A program made the translations under genes and the position numbers. From contig NZ_JADPCJ010000013.1 in NCBI RefSeq assembly GCF_015670795.1, forward strand, positions 1 to 58,958: a stretch of 58,958 nucleotides of DNA, given 5' to 3'. The notes under the pieces were generated by a model, which was not told the DNA's origin, searched no databases, and worked only from the letters and a program-made list of their open reading frames with translations. Within the stretch, counting starts at the first letter, position 1; each line of letters begins with the position of its first letter. The DNA comes from Collinsella aerofaciens (GTDB lineage Bacteria > Actinomycetota > Coriobacteriia > Coriobacteriales > Coriobacteriaceae). Below are positions 26,195 through 33,929 of this stretch, piece by piece.

Positions 26195-26736
26195 CAGAAT
26201 ACCTCCTCCATGGCGCGCTCGAGGTGTGCCTCGCCGTGCGGGATTGCCTCCGCGTAGTCCTGCAGCCTGTATATGTCCAGCCGCTCCGACCGCCTGCGGA
26301 ACGAGGCGACGGCCTCCCGGTAGAGGTCGTAGGGCAGCTTGTTGCGCGAGCGCATGAGCTCGAGGAGCATGCGCTCGGGGTCGTAAGCGGCAAGCTCGGT
26401 CCCGTCCACCGAGACGGTCGACCTCCCGACGCCCAGCCATCCCTCCGGGATGAAGTGCTGGCGCACGGCGGCGTCGCGTATCTTGGTCCCACCGCGCTTC
26501 GTGGCCAGGTCGATCTGGTCGGGGGGCGCGGTCACGAGCCCGTGGGCGTAGAGCGCGGTCTGCCCGGTCAGGATGCCCCCGGGGTAGCGCTTCGCGATCA
26601 CGGCGAGGGCGTCCTCGTCCCGGTTGGTCGAGTACATCCCTCGGCCGACGGGGTGGAGCGTCCCTTCCGACACCGCCTTGCGAACGCGGTACCTGCTCCC
26701 GAGTTCAGCCAGCGCCTCCCGGTAGGTGATCACCAT
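26194..26736 (-). CDS. abiEi: AbiEi-type antitoxin / transcriptional repressor
   Basis: 180 residues. An N-terminal winged-helix segment (REALAELGSRYRVRKAVSEGTLHPVGRGMYS) is followed by the AbiEi C-terminal domain (GGILTGQTALYAHGLV, IDLATKRGGTKIRD, YDPERMLLELMRSRNKLPYDLYREAVASFRR). AbiEi represses its own operon and antagonises AbiEii (type IV toxin-antitoxin). The ATG at 26736 has GGGGAGG upstream. The gene runs directly into abiEii and is preceded by a perfect inverted repeat at 26752-26801, a likely operator. Confidence 0.85.
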   Translation of the reverse strand: MVITYREALAELGSRYRVRKAVSEGTLHPVGRGMYSTNRDEDALAVIAKRYPGGILTGQTALYAHGLVTAPPDQIDLATKRGGTKIRDAAVRQHFIPEGWLGVGRSTVSVDGTELAAYDPERMLLELMRSRNKLPYDLYREAVASFRRRSERLDIYRLQDYAEAIPHGEAHLERAMEEVF

Positions 26737-26751
26737 GCCGACCTCCCCTCG

Positions 26752-26801
26752 AAAGCCATATAAGCCTACATCTGATGACAATTGTAGGCTTATATGGCTT
26801 T
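26752..26801 (-). promoter_or_regulatory. Perfect 19-bp inverted repeat, likely AbiEi operator
   Basis: AAAGCCATATAAGCCTACA (26752-26770) and its exact complement (26783-26801) are separated by 12 bases. It lies 16 bp upstream of abiEi. AbiEi proteins are known to bind inverted repeats in their own promoter, and the AT-rich cores (ATATAAG/CTTATAT) could overlap a -10 box. Assignment as operator is inference from position and symmetry. Confidence 0.75.
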
Positions 26802-26920
26802 TCATGGAACGACTCATTGCGGCACCTCCCTCGCCATGACGGTGCCTTACTTTGATGGCCCTTTCCTCGTTTGCATCTGCTATATGAAGGAACGTCGATT
26901 CTGGTGCTCGGGCGAAGGCG

Positions 26921-27865
26921 CTACGCGATGAAATTCTCCACCAGCGTAACCATGGAGTCCTTCTCGCTTGGGTCAGAGAGGGCAATCATGAGCGTCATGG
27001 CCGCGAGCGCGTTGCCCTCCACGCGGAGTCTTTCGCCGTTGCGCAGCATCCCGTTCTTGTCGAGGAAGTGAATGAAGAGCGCCGCTGCAGAGCGCTTGTT
27101 GCCATCCAAGAATGGATGGTCCTTCACTACGAGGTAGAGAAGGTTGGCGGCCTTTGCTTGAACGGAGGGATATAGGTCTTGGTCGCCAAAGCCCTGATAG
27201 AGGGCGCTGATGATTCCGGCGAACTGGTTGTCCCGCTCTCGTCCGAACAGGGTGGACGACGAGTAGAACGGTAGGCTGCGGACGACTTCGAGGGCTTCGG
27301 TGTAACCGAGCTCCCAGTTGGGCTCGTTGCCCTGGGGCGCCTTCATCCTTCCCGTGTCGTATTCATCGAGCAGAGTCAGGCTCGGAAGGTACTTCTGTAG
27401 AATTTCTGCCGCACCGGAGAGTTCCGGAGTACTCGACCTCTCGAGGACCTTGAAGACCGTTCCGAGCGCCTCGAGTCTCTTTTGGTTGATGGAGTATCCC
27501 TGGAGTAGATGCTGCTTGAGCACGCCATTTGCCCACCGGCGGAAGTACACGCCCTGCTGAGACTTCACGCGGTAGCCAACCGAGATGATCATGTCGAGGT
27601 TGTAGTGCTCGACCTGACGTTTGACCGTTCTTGTTCCCTCTAAGCGAACTATTTCAAAAAATGAAATAGTTCGAATTCCGGCAAGCTCTTCCTTTGCTGC
27701 GGAATGAATGTGCTTGGAGATAGTCGGCACTCCGCGCCCGAACAACGTCGCCATCTGCTGCTGGGTTAGCCAGACCGTATCGCCGTCGACGCGCACGTCA
27801 AGGTGGACTGCGTGGTCGGGGTCCTCGTACAAAGCGATCTGCTGGCTTGCGTTGGAATTGTCCAT
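26921..27865 (-). CDS. RhuM-type N-terminal domain fused to a Fic/Doc domain
   Basis: 314 residues. The first ~180 match the virulence RhuM family (VWLTQQQMATLFGRGVPTISKHI, HYNLDMIISVGYRVKSQQGVYFRRWANGVLKQHLLQGY). The C-terminal ~130 carry a Fic/Doc fold with HPFLDGNKR at 250-258. The K in GNKR is the Doc variant, which phosphorylates EF-Tu in phage P1, rather than the AMPylating GNGR. It therefore looks like a stand-alone toxin or regulator with its own DNA-binding-like N-terminus. AAGGGG precedes the ATG. It is next to AbiE but is a separate transcription unit. Target unknown. Confidence 0.85.
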   Translation of the reverse strand: MDNSNASQQIALYEDPDHAVHLDVRVDGDTVWLTQQQMATLFGRGVPTISKHIHSAAKEELAGIRTISFFEIVRLEGTRTVKRQVEHYNLDMIISVGYRVKSQQGVYFRRWANGVLKQHLLQGYSINQKRLEALGTVFKVLERSSTPELSGAAEILQKYLPSLTLLDEYDTGRMKAPQGNEPNWELGYTEALEVVRSLPFYSSSTLFGRERDNQFAGIISALYQGFGDQDLYPSVQAKAANLLYLVVKDHPFLDGNKRSAAALFIHFLDKNGMLRNGERLRVEGNALAAMTLMIALSDPSEKDSMVTLVENFIA

Positions 27866-28229
27866 GATGTATGCCCCTTCGGTTTAGTCGACATGCTATG
27901 ATCCGCACGCCGGAGGACGAGTGGTTTCAACATGCCGGTATTGCGTAGCTTCAACCGGCATCCCGCCGGTCAGTCGGCGTCGCGTGCGCCGGCTAAGCCA
28001 GGGTCGGGGCAGCAGGGATCCGCGGCGCCGGCGCTTCGTACCATTGGGGGCCTCCGAAGCGACTTTCACTCTGTCTTATTCTGGTAGATACAGTGTACCA
28101 CGAAACGCGAACATGCGTACGTATTTCTGTTTAAATTTTAGCTGGACGCGGCGGTGTGTCGTCCTCTGCCTTGTTCTCCGAAGCCAGCTGTATTCCGGGC
28201 CGCGGTTCTACAAGGCAGGGGGTAGTCAG
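27866..28229. other. Intergenic, GC-rich, between the RhuM-Fic gene and the small peptide
   Basis: About 360 bp with no supported gene. It contains short inverted GCCGG-type elements (ACCGGC/GCCGGT near 27951-27968) and must hold the promoter for the minus-strand RhuM-Fic gene. The frame running in from 28101 has no ribosome binding site. Confidence 0.4.
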
Positions 28230-28289
28230 ATGGATAGGATTATCCTTCTCCTACTTCTCTTGACCTTCCTGGTCATCCTGAGCAAGTAA
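28230..28289 (+). CDS. Possible 19-residue hydrophobic membrane peptide
   Basis: ATG at 28230 preceded by AGGGGG at seven bases gives MDRIILLLLLLTFLVILSK and a TAA stop: one charged start, one transmembrane helix and a lysine end. This is the layout of small membrane toxins of type I toxin-antitoxin loci and of phage/plasmid small proteins. No antisense RNA or promoter can be proven by eye. It lies between the RhuM-Fic gene and a glycosyltransferase fragment. It could be a chance frame. Confidence 0.4.
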   Translation: MDRIILLLLLLTFLVILSK

Positions 28290-28292
28290 TGG

Positions 28293-28800
28293 GCTTTAGT
28301 GGGTGCCAAGCTCTACTTTGCTGGCCATTTGGTTCAGCTAGCTGGCATTGTGGTCGGCGTGCGCGGCGCCCTTGCCCATGCCAACTGGGACTTTTCGGCA
28401 AAGCGCGAGGGATATCTTGCCCGTGCCGTGCACCCGGGCAACTTTAGCGCCGTTACGGGCGCCTGCCAGATGGTCCGTCGCGACGTTTATGAACGGGTTG
28501 AAGGCTGCGACGAGAAGTTTGCCGTCGGTTTTAACGATGCGGATTTTTGCCTGCGCGTATGGGGGCTACCGCACCATCTTTACACCTTATGCTGAGCTGC
28601 ACCACTACGAGTTCACTTCGCGCAGCAGGGAAGAGGCCAGCGAGGAAAAGCTGCGCCGTTGGAAGCGCGAGCAGGCACTGTTTATGCAGCACTGGCTGGA
28701 GTTCTTCTTGACGGGTGATCCGTGGCTGGGGCCGAACCTTAGCAGCGAGTGCGTGTATGGTGCGCTGAAAAATACTGTGCTTGTTCTGGCTTGTTGCTAG
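28293..28800 (+). pseudogene. Frameshifted duplicate of the large glycosyltransferase C-terminus
   Basis: The frame from VGAKLYFAGHLVQLAG to FNDADFCLRVWG is about 85-90% identical by eye to the C-terminal part of the enzyme at 22272-24758. After RVW, a loss of a few bases (GGGAGGCGGG to GGGGG-type) shifts the frame, and the match resumes as YRTIFTPYAELHHYEFTSR and continues to DPWLGPNLSSE. The N-terminal ~650 residues are missing. It looks like the remains of a tandem paralogue whose 5' part was replaced by the 24.8-28.3 kb accessory block. Confidence 0.85.
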
Positions 28801-28953
28801 GCGTAGCGCGCGTCCCGCCGGTTGAGAAGCTCGCAGTAGTTCGACACCGCCTCTACCTGCGGCGCCTGCTCCTGCGGCTCCTCCGGCTGCCCTTGCTGCC
28901 CTGCGGCTTACCATCCTACTCACCCACGTATGACTCCCGTGCCCCGAGCGGGC

Positions 28954-28991
28954 AAAAGGAAATGCCCACAACGTCTCCGTTGCGGGCATTC
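28954..28991 (-). terminator. Terminator of the SIR2-HerA operon
   Basis: On the minus strand, GAATGCCCGCAAC pairs with GTTGTGGGCATTTC (with one wobble/mismatch) and is followed by CTTTTGC. It lies 23 bp after the HerA stop. Confidence 0.65.
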
Positions 28992-29013
28992 TCCGGGCCG
29001 GCCACAAATAGCT

Positions 29014-30846
29014 TTATCGAATCCGATTGCTCTTCATCATCCGGATCGTTGGCGTCTCGTCGGCAAAGTCATCGTCTATCTGTAGTTCAAGGGGCACCGT
29101 AATGGAGCTTCCCAGCGCGGTCGCGGTTCCCGGGGCGAATGCGGGAAGGCGCATGACCTGGCCATTTGATATGGAAGGGATATTGCGGCGAACGTAATCG
29201 AGGTCGTAAGAGTTCTGAATGCGGTGGATTATGAAGGTTCCCGTCTGAGAGAGCACGACGCGGGAAAGCTCACTGGGGATTTGGCTGATGGCGGTAAGGT
29301 AAATGCCAAACTTACGGCCCTCCCGTGCAATTCGATTGAACACTGAGTCGTCTGTCAGGTCTGCATCCCTGATATAGCGATGCGCCTCGTCAAAAATGAG
29401 ATAGATGGGTGTCGAGGAGCCTCTTCCTGCATCTAGGCTAGCCTGAAAGAGGGTGCGCGCAACGTAGTGGGAAAACAACTTCAATCCTGACTCGTCGATT
29501 ATCTGAGATACGTCTAGCACAAGAATGCCATGCCCCTTGTTTAAGAGGGCAGCAATTGACTCGTCCCGCTCAAGTGAGAAGGGGTCTTGCGAATACCTTT
29601 CCCTAAGGTTTCTAAGCTGAGTAACCAGCCCCTCTGAATACGACCTTATCTGACGGTTGCCCCGCACTTCTTCTTCGTCGAACACGAAGTCAAGCGCATC
29701 AACGACGTCAGAGATTGAGACCTCGCTTTTAGGTTTTTCGTACTCACATAAGATGCGTTCGATATTGGGAAGTCCATCGGACATGTATTCGTCCTCGATG
29801 AACTCCTTCAAAAGGGACTCAAGCCCTTCGACGACATCTTTCGATATGTTTCCGTATTCCAGGTTGAAAGACACTAACAGGTTATGAGCGGTCTGAGGGC
29901 GAGAGAAAGGTCCGGACTCGCGTTCGAGAATCTTGTTAAGTTCTCCCTCAATCGGCTGGTAATACTTTGAGACCTGAAACTTCCTCGCTGCGTGGCTATC
30001 GATGCTCGTGTCCCGAATTGCGGTATATGCAAAGGCAGCAAATAGCTTCTTCTTGCCCTCCTCGTTGAGGTGGGAGTATCTCACGGCCCTCTCAAGCAGA
30101 GGTTTCTGGATGCGTCGCGAGGGGTCGAGAATAGCTGACCAGTCATCCATCGACAACTCTCCGGGCGCGAGGTGGTACTCATCAGCGCCGATTCGTCTCG
30201 TGCAGCCGTAACCGCCGCGCGTGAGAAAGTCATAATCGCCGTGCAGATCGAAGACGAAGAATCGGGGCTCTGCATCGAGCGCGTCCTCGGCATCTAAGAG
30301 CGATGCCGCCCTATCAAGCAGGAGCCGCGCGGTTGAGGACTTTCCCGAGCCGGTATTACCGAGAATAGCGAGATGACCAGAGAACAGGGAATCGATATCA
30401 AAAGTGGGTCTTACTGAATCGTACCCAGCGAGGGACCCAATCTCGACTCCTTCCCGCACGCAAAAGACCCTCTTGAGGATTGATTCATCGCAGGCATAGA
30501 CATTGGAGCCGACCATGGGGAGGTCTACTACGCCGGGCACGTAGGAAGATCCTTCAATCTCTCCAATGGGGACGGCGGTGAAGATATAGCTCGTGCTAAA
30601 CCTCGACGAAGGCTGGTCGGAATACGGCCTCTCGGCCTCTTCTACGGAAGTCACGCGAAAAATGATCTTTGTCGAGATAGAGAGATAGGAAAAGAGATAT
30701 TGATTGAGCCCGTTTAGATGCCTTGGCTCGCCATCGAGCATCCGGTCTGAAAAGTCGGAACGTGATGCGCGTAGTCTTATCTTCTCCTGATCCATATAGC
30801 AGATGGTACCGATGAGCCAACCCGGATTGGGAACCTCATTAGTCAT
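29014..30846 (-). CDS. herA: HerA-like ATPase of a SIR2-HerA antiphage system
   Basis: 610 residues. Walker A GNTGSGKSS lies near residue 165 and Walker B IYLIFDEAHRYI near 490, followed by TAISQIPSELSRVVLSQTGTFIIHRI, the conserved end of the HerA/DUF87 translocase family; a beta-barrel-like HAS domain is likely at the N-terminus. In known SIR2-HerA (Nezha-type) defence systems, the hexameric HerA ATPase binds and controls a SIR2 NADase, leading to abortive infection. The ATG at 30846 overlaps the SIR2 stop by 8 bp, so the two are translationally coupled. Two more upstream in-frame ATGs lie within the SIR2 gene and are unlikely. Confidence 0.9.
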   Translation of the reverse strand: MTNEVPNPGWLIGTICYMDQEKIRLRASRSDFSDRMLDGEPRHLNGLNQYLFSYLSISTKIIFRVTSVEEAERPYSDQPSSRFSTSYIFTAVPIGEIEGSSYVPGVVDLPMVGSNVYACDESILKRVFCVREGVEIGSLAGYDSVRPTFDIDSLFSGHLAILGNTGSGKSSTARLLLDRAASLLDAEDALDAEPRFFVFDLHGDYDFLTRGGYGCTRRIGADEYHLAPGELSMDDWSAILDPSRRIQKPLLERAVRYSHLNEEGKKKLFAAFAYTAIRDTSIDSHAARKFQVSKYYQPIEGELNKILERESGPFSRPQTAHNLLVSFNLEYGNISKDVVEGLESLLKEFIEDEYMSDGLPNIERILCEYEKPKSEVSISDVVDALDFVFDEEEVRGNRQIRSYSEGLVTQLRNLRERYSQDPFSLERDESIAALLNKGHGILVLDVSQIIDESGLKLFSHYVARTLFQASLDAGRGSSTPIYLIFDEAHRYIRDADLTDDSVFNRIAREGRKFGIYLTAISQIPSELSRVVLSQTGTFIIHRIQNSYDLDYVRRNIPSISNGQVMRLPAFAPGTATALGSSITVPLELQIDDDFADETPTIRMMKSNRIR

Positions 30847-32113
30847 TCTTGTCACCAAGCCCCAAAGATCCAGATGCCACATCGTCTCCGAAGGTGATCT
30901 CGGGCCCGATAAAGTCAGCAAATTCCGAGAAGTATAGCGGGCGCTTGCGGTCTAGTTCCCTTTCACTTGGATATACGAAATAGGTGTTCGCGCCACCTGC
31001 CTTATCGTAGAACACACGTGTAGGGGAACCGACATCTGCTTCTGCCGGGTTGCCGATAAAGGCGAGGAGCGTGAAATCGGGCCTCGCAAGAGCCTGGCTG
31101 ATAAGGTTTGATATGTGAGAGTCCGCGAAGCTGAATCCACAAGTCAGAAGGACTGTGTTGGGGACGGCGAGGGCATTTACGAACTCGCGGAACATATCGC
31201 TATAGGGGGAGCCCTGGGTCAAGGCGTATTTGGAAGTCATCGGGGCGATAAGTTGTCTGTCGCCTTGGTACTCGTCGGTGATGTCGGGAAACCTGGGGAT
31301 CCTTACGACGTTTCCGTCATAAATCCTCCAGTTGATGGATCCGTGCATCTTGTAAAGGCGAAAGAAGGGGTTCACCGGTTCGTAGTGATCCCTGAATCTC
31401 TCGTCGAGGTCAATCGGCCTGCGATGGTATTCCCGCGGGTTGAATGTGGGTATCAGCCCGTTCGAGAACCCGTCCACATAGGCGTAGCCGCTCGATTCAA
31501 GGGCCATCTCATGAAATAGGTCGTAGTTTGTTGTGAAGAGATTAACGACGTCGAAGGCAGCTTGACCACCGCGCGCAAGGATCTGTCGCGATACGCCAAG
31601 TCCCTGAACAAACTTACGATAGCTATCAAGGACGTCGGAGTGCTCCGCGCTGTATTTGATGTCGACGGACTCGAGAAAGGCCTTGCGAACTGCATCGGAA
31701 ACCCTCTTGTCGTCATCGGCGCTATCTAGAGAGCCCTCGATGCGCTGACTCAGCCACGAGAGGAGGTTCTCTATGTTCGAGTACTTCGCAGGGTCTTCGT
31801 TATCTCGACAGGCAATTTTAGTTATCCGACTTTCCAGAAGGATAGATAGATCGGGATCGTTGAGCTTGAGGTCCGCTCGCAAGTTCCTGAAGGTTTCACC
31901 CATCAGGGGAATGGCCGGAGTAGATGCGCCAGAGCCGATAAGCGTGGCTAGGTTAATCGACCTGGAAAGAATGCCTTGAACAAAATGTCTGGCTTCTACC
32001 GCGTTTACCTCACGCCTTGTTGCACCCCTCTGCAAGGTAAAAAGGGGTTTGGAGGATTCTTTCTGCATATCGGAGGACACGTTGCCCGGTATGTTTATTG
32101 CGTTGTCAGACAT
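30839..32113 (-). CDS. SIR2-domain NADase of the SIR2-HerA defence system
   Basis: 424 residues. The SIR2-like NAD-binding site is visible: NLATLIGSGASTPAIPLMGETF, VNLFTTNYDLFHE (conserved N) and YKMHGSINW (candidate catalytic H), then LLTCGFSFADSHI near the C-terminus. Such proteins deplete NAD+ on phage infection. The ATG at 32113 has GGGAG six bases upstream and follows a foreign, out-of-family sequence; the open frame extends a further 84 codons into a remnant (GGSIYVSIGGKERMFQFPG) that I consider a separate broken gene. The two-gene operon ends in a terminator at 28.95 kb. Confidence 0.88.
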   Translation of the reverse strand: MSDNAINIPGNVSSDMQKESSKPLFTLQRGATRREVNAVEARHFVQGILSRSINLATLIGSGASTPAIPLMGETFRNLRADLKLNDPDLSILLESRITKIACRDNEDPAKYSNIENLLSWLSQRIEGSLDSADDDKRVSDAVRKAFLESVDIKYSAEHSDVLDSYRKFVQGLGVSRQILARGGQAAFDVVNLFTTNYDLFHEMALESSGYAYVDGFSNGLIPTFNPREYHRRPIDLDERFRDHYEPVNPFFRLYKMHGSINWRIYDGNVVRIPRFPDITDEYQGDRQLIAPMTSKYALTQGSPYSDMFREFVNALAVPNTVLLTCGFSFADSHISNLISQALARPDFTLLAFIGNPAEADVGSPTRVFYDKAGGANTYFVYPSERELDRKRPLYFSEFADFIGPEITFGDDVASGSLGLGDKND

Positions 32114-32597
32114 GCATGCTCCCAATAAACTCAAGAACTCCTGCTCGAACGCGCCCGGGAACTGAAACATCCGCTCCTTGCCCCCGATGCTCACGTAGAT
32201 CGAGCCGCCGTCTATCCTCGTCACGGTGCCGGCGCCCCATGCCTTGTGGCGCACCTTGCACCCGGCTCCCAGTGCGTTCAACTGGGCCTTGTTCGACGCC
32301 GGCCGCGCCGCTGTCGGCCGCGGTTTTCGGCTTCTCTGCGCCAGCCTTTCTCGCCGCGACGGCACCGTGTATGCAGTCGGTCGCGCTCTTGCGGTAGCGC
32401 GAGGCCACCACGGAAAGCTTGCGTCGCAGCACCTCAGCGAGGAAGTTGCCGTTGTCGTACGGCGGCTCCAGGAACCGGGAGTCGATGCGCTCCGTCTCGG
32501 ATTTCACCATGTCAAGCATGGCGTTCACCTCGCACTCGTTGGTGAAGACCTCGCCAACGTCCTGAACGCGCTCCTTTGATTTACCCTGTACAGCCAA
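32114..32597 (-). pseudogene. Remnant of a DNA methylase N-terminus fused out of frame to another gene tail
   Basis: From a TTG at 32597 (AAGGGG upstream) the frame reads VQGKSKERVQDVGEVFTNECEVNAMLDMV and FLEPPYDNGNFLAEVLRRKL. This is the start of an N6-adenine methylase of R-M type (motif I normally EPACGNGNFL, here altered to EPPYDNGNFL). Homology stops around RYRKS. A different frame then carries KVRHKAWGAGTVTRIDGGSIYVSIGGKERMF, a tail domain seen at the end of other proteins. Both are fragments, so no active methylase remains here. Confidence 0.65.
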
Positions 32598-32750
32598 AAA
32601 ACACCCCTTAGCCCATGCCGGCGGATCAGAAAACCGCAGCATAAAACACTAGTGAACAATTCTAACAGAAGGTGCGGACGCAATATTGCATCTGTTCCCA
32701 AGCGGAGCCTTTGCAGCAACCGCCACGGGACGCAGGCCAACCGTTCATTA

Positions 32751-32987
32751 TTATGCCCCCCCCAGCGGAGCAACCACTGCCACGTGCTCACCCGTCGGGG
32801 GCCGCCCGCGCCGAACTTGCGTTCGCTCCGGGTGCCGAGCTGGGTCGGTCGCGCCGCGGGCCGCCCATGCGCGTGGAATGGCCTCGTAGCCGAGTCCCAG
32901 GTACGCGAGCACCGGTGTCGCCGCCGCGCCCGCGATGCCCAGCCAGAACGCCAGCGGCTTCGTGCGGACCCTCCAGTTGATGCCCAT
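32751..32987 (-). pseudogene. Phage holin (phi-LC3-like) remnant
   Basis: The ATG at 32987 has AAGGAG upstream. The first ~35 residues, INWRVRTKPLAFWLGIAGAAATPVLAYLGLGYE in two adjoining parts, match the start of phi-LC3-family holins: an INWRVR motif followed by a membrane helix. The rest (RHPERTQVRRGRPPTG) is not holin-like, so the gene is broken. It is the only clear prophage trace in the island. Confidence 0.6.
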
Positions 32988-33009
32988 AGGTCTTCTCCTT
33001 CCATGGGCA

Positions 33010-33630
33010 ATTCAAAGGGGCTGGTCGCCTGCGCGCCGCGGAGGAGGCGCAGGTACAGCCCGTACGTGGGCGAGGTCTACGTGGCGCCTGGGAACACCTG
33101 CCTGGACGAGAGGGGCAGACACCGCTTCGCGGCCAGCCAAACGGGCTGTGGGTCACAGGCATCACGGAATTCCGCATCCCCGCCGGCAAGTGCACCTCTC
33201 GCCGGCGATCAATTGCTTCAACGGAATGCCCGTCGGCTGGTCCATCGGCACGCCCCCGAACGCGGTGCTTGCCAACTCATCGCTCCTGCGGGCCTGCTCG
33301 CAGCTTGCGTATGGTGAGCACCACTGGGTGCACTCCGACCGCGGCAGCCATTACCGGTGGCCCGGTTGGATCGCCATCTGCGATGGGCACGGCATCGTGC
33401 GCTCGATGGCGAGGAAGGGGTGCTCACCCGACAATTCAAGGGCGGAGGGCTTCTTCGGCAGGCTGAAGGTGGAGTCCTTCCACGGAAGGGGCTGGGACGA
33501 TGCTGGCATGGGGGAGTTCATGGAGATGCCGGACGCCTATCTGTTCTGGTACCGCGACAAGCGCCGCAAGAGCGACCTGGGCTATATGAGCCCGATGCAG
33601 TTCCGAAGAAGCCTAGGTCCTGTAGCGTAG
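33010..33630 (+). pseudogene. IS3-family transposase (OrfB) remnant, frameshifted
   Basis: A first frame carries RRRRYSPYVGEVYVAPGNTCLDERGRHRF. After a shift, a second frame has VHLSPAINCFNGMPVGWSI, HWVHSDRGSHYRWPGW (second DDE aspartate), GCSPDNSRAEGFFGRLK (DDE glutamate) and YMSPMQFRRSLG at the end. The N-terminal part and the first catalytic Asp segment (normally TDITEF) are disrupted. It is the same broad group as the fragment at the window start but a different copy, and is inactive. Confidence 0.8.
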
Positions 33631-33929
33631 GAACACAGTCCGGGGTTTCCGCTGCAGTCCCCGGTGTTCAGTTTAGCCTTGACAGAAGCAGTCCACCTGG
33701 AGCGCAACGTCGCGGAGTGGTGCCGCCACAAGCGCGTCGGGGGCGCCACCGTTGCCGCGCTGAAGGCCGCCTTCATGGACAAGCTCGGTAAGGTCGCGTA
33801 GGATAACGGCCGACGACGGCCCTGGAGGGAATTACGCCTCTTTTCGTGACACAACTTGCCCTCCAGGTGTAATTGGCTAAATTGTTGGTATGCAGGACAC
33901 GTTGGCGACTCATAAAAGTTGCACGGTTG
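33631..33929. other. IS3 right end plus unidentified 40-residue coding scrap
   Basis: About 300 bp. The IS3 end shows TGTTCAGTTTAGCCTTGACA near 33665-33684, related to the end fragments at 52.8 and 58.5 kb. A frame from 33679 to 33801 reads ERNVAEWCRHKRVGG and AALKAAFMDKLGKVA and looks coding in composition, but has no ribosome binding site and no recognised family. The rest probably holds the promoter of the acyltransferase gene. Confidence 0.4.

Noticed and set aside
32114-32365. SIR2 gene starting at 32365
   Set aside because: The 84 extra codons match the tail of another protein; the ATG at 32113 has its own ribosome binding site and begins just before the SIR2-type sequence.
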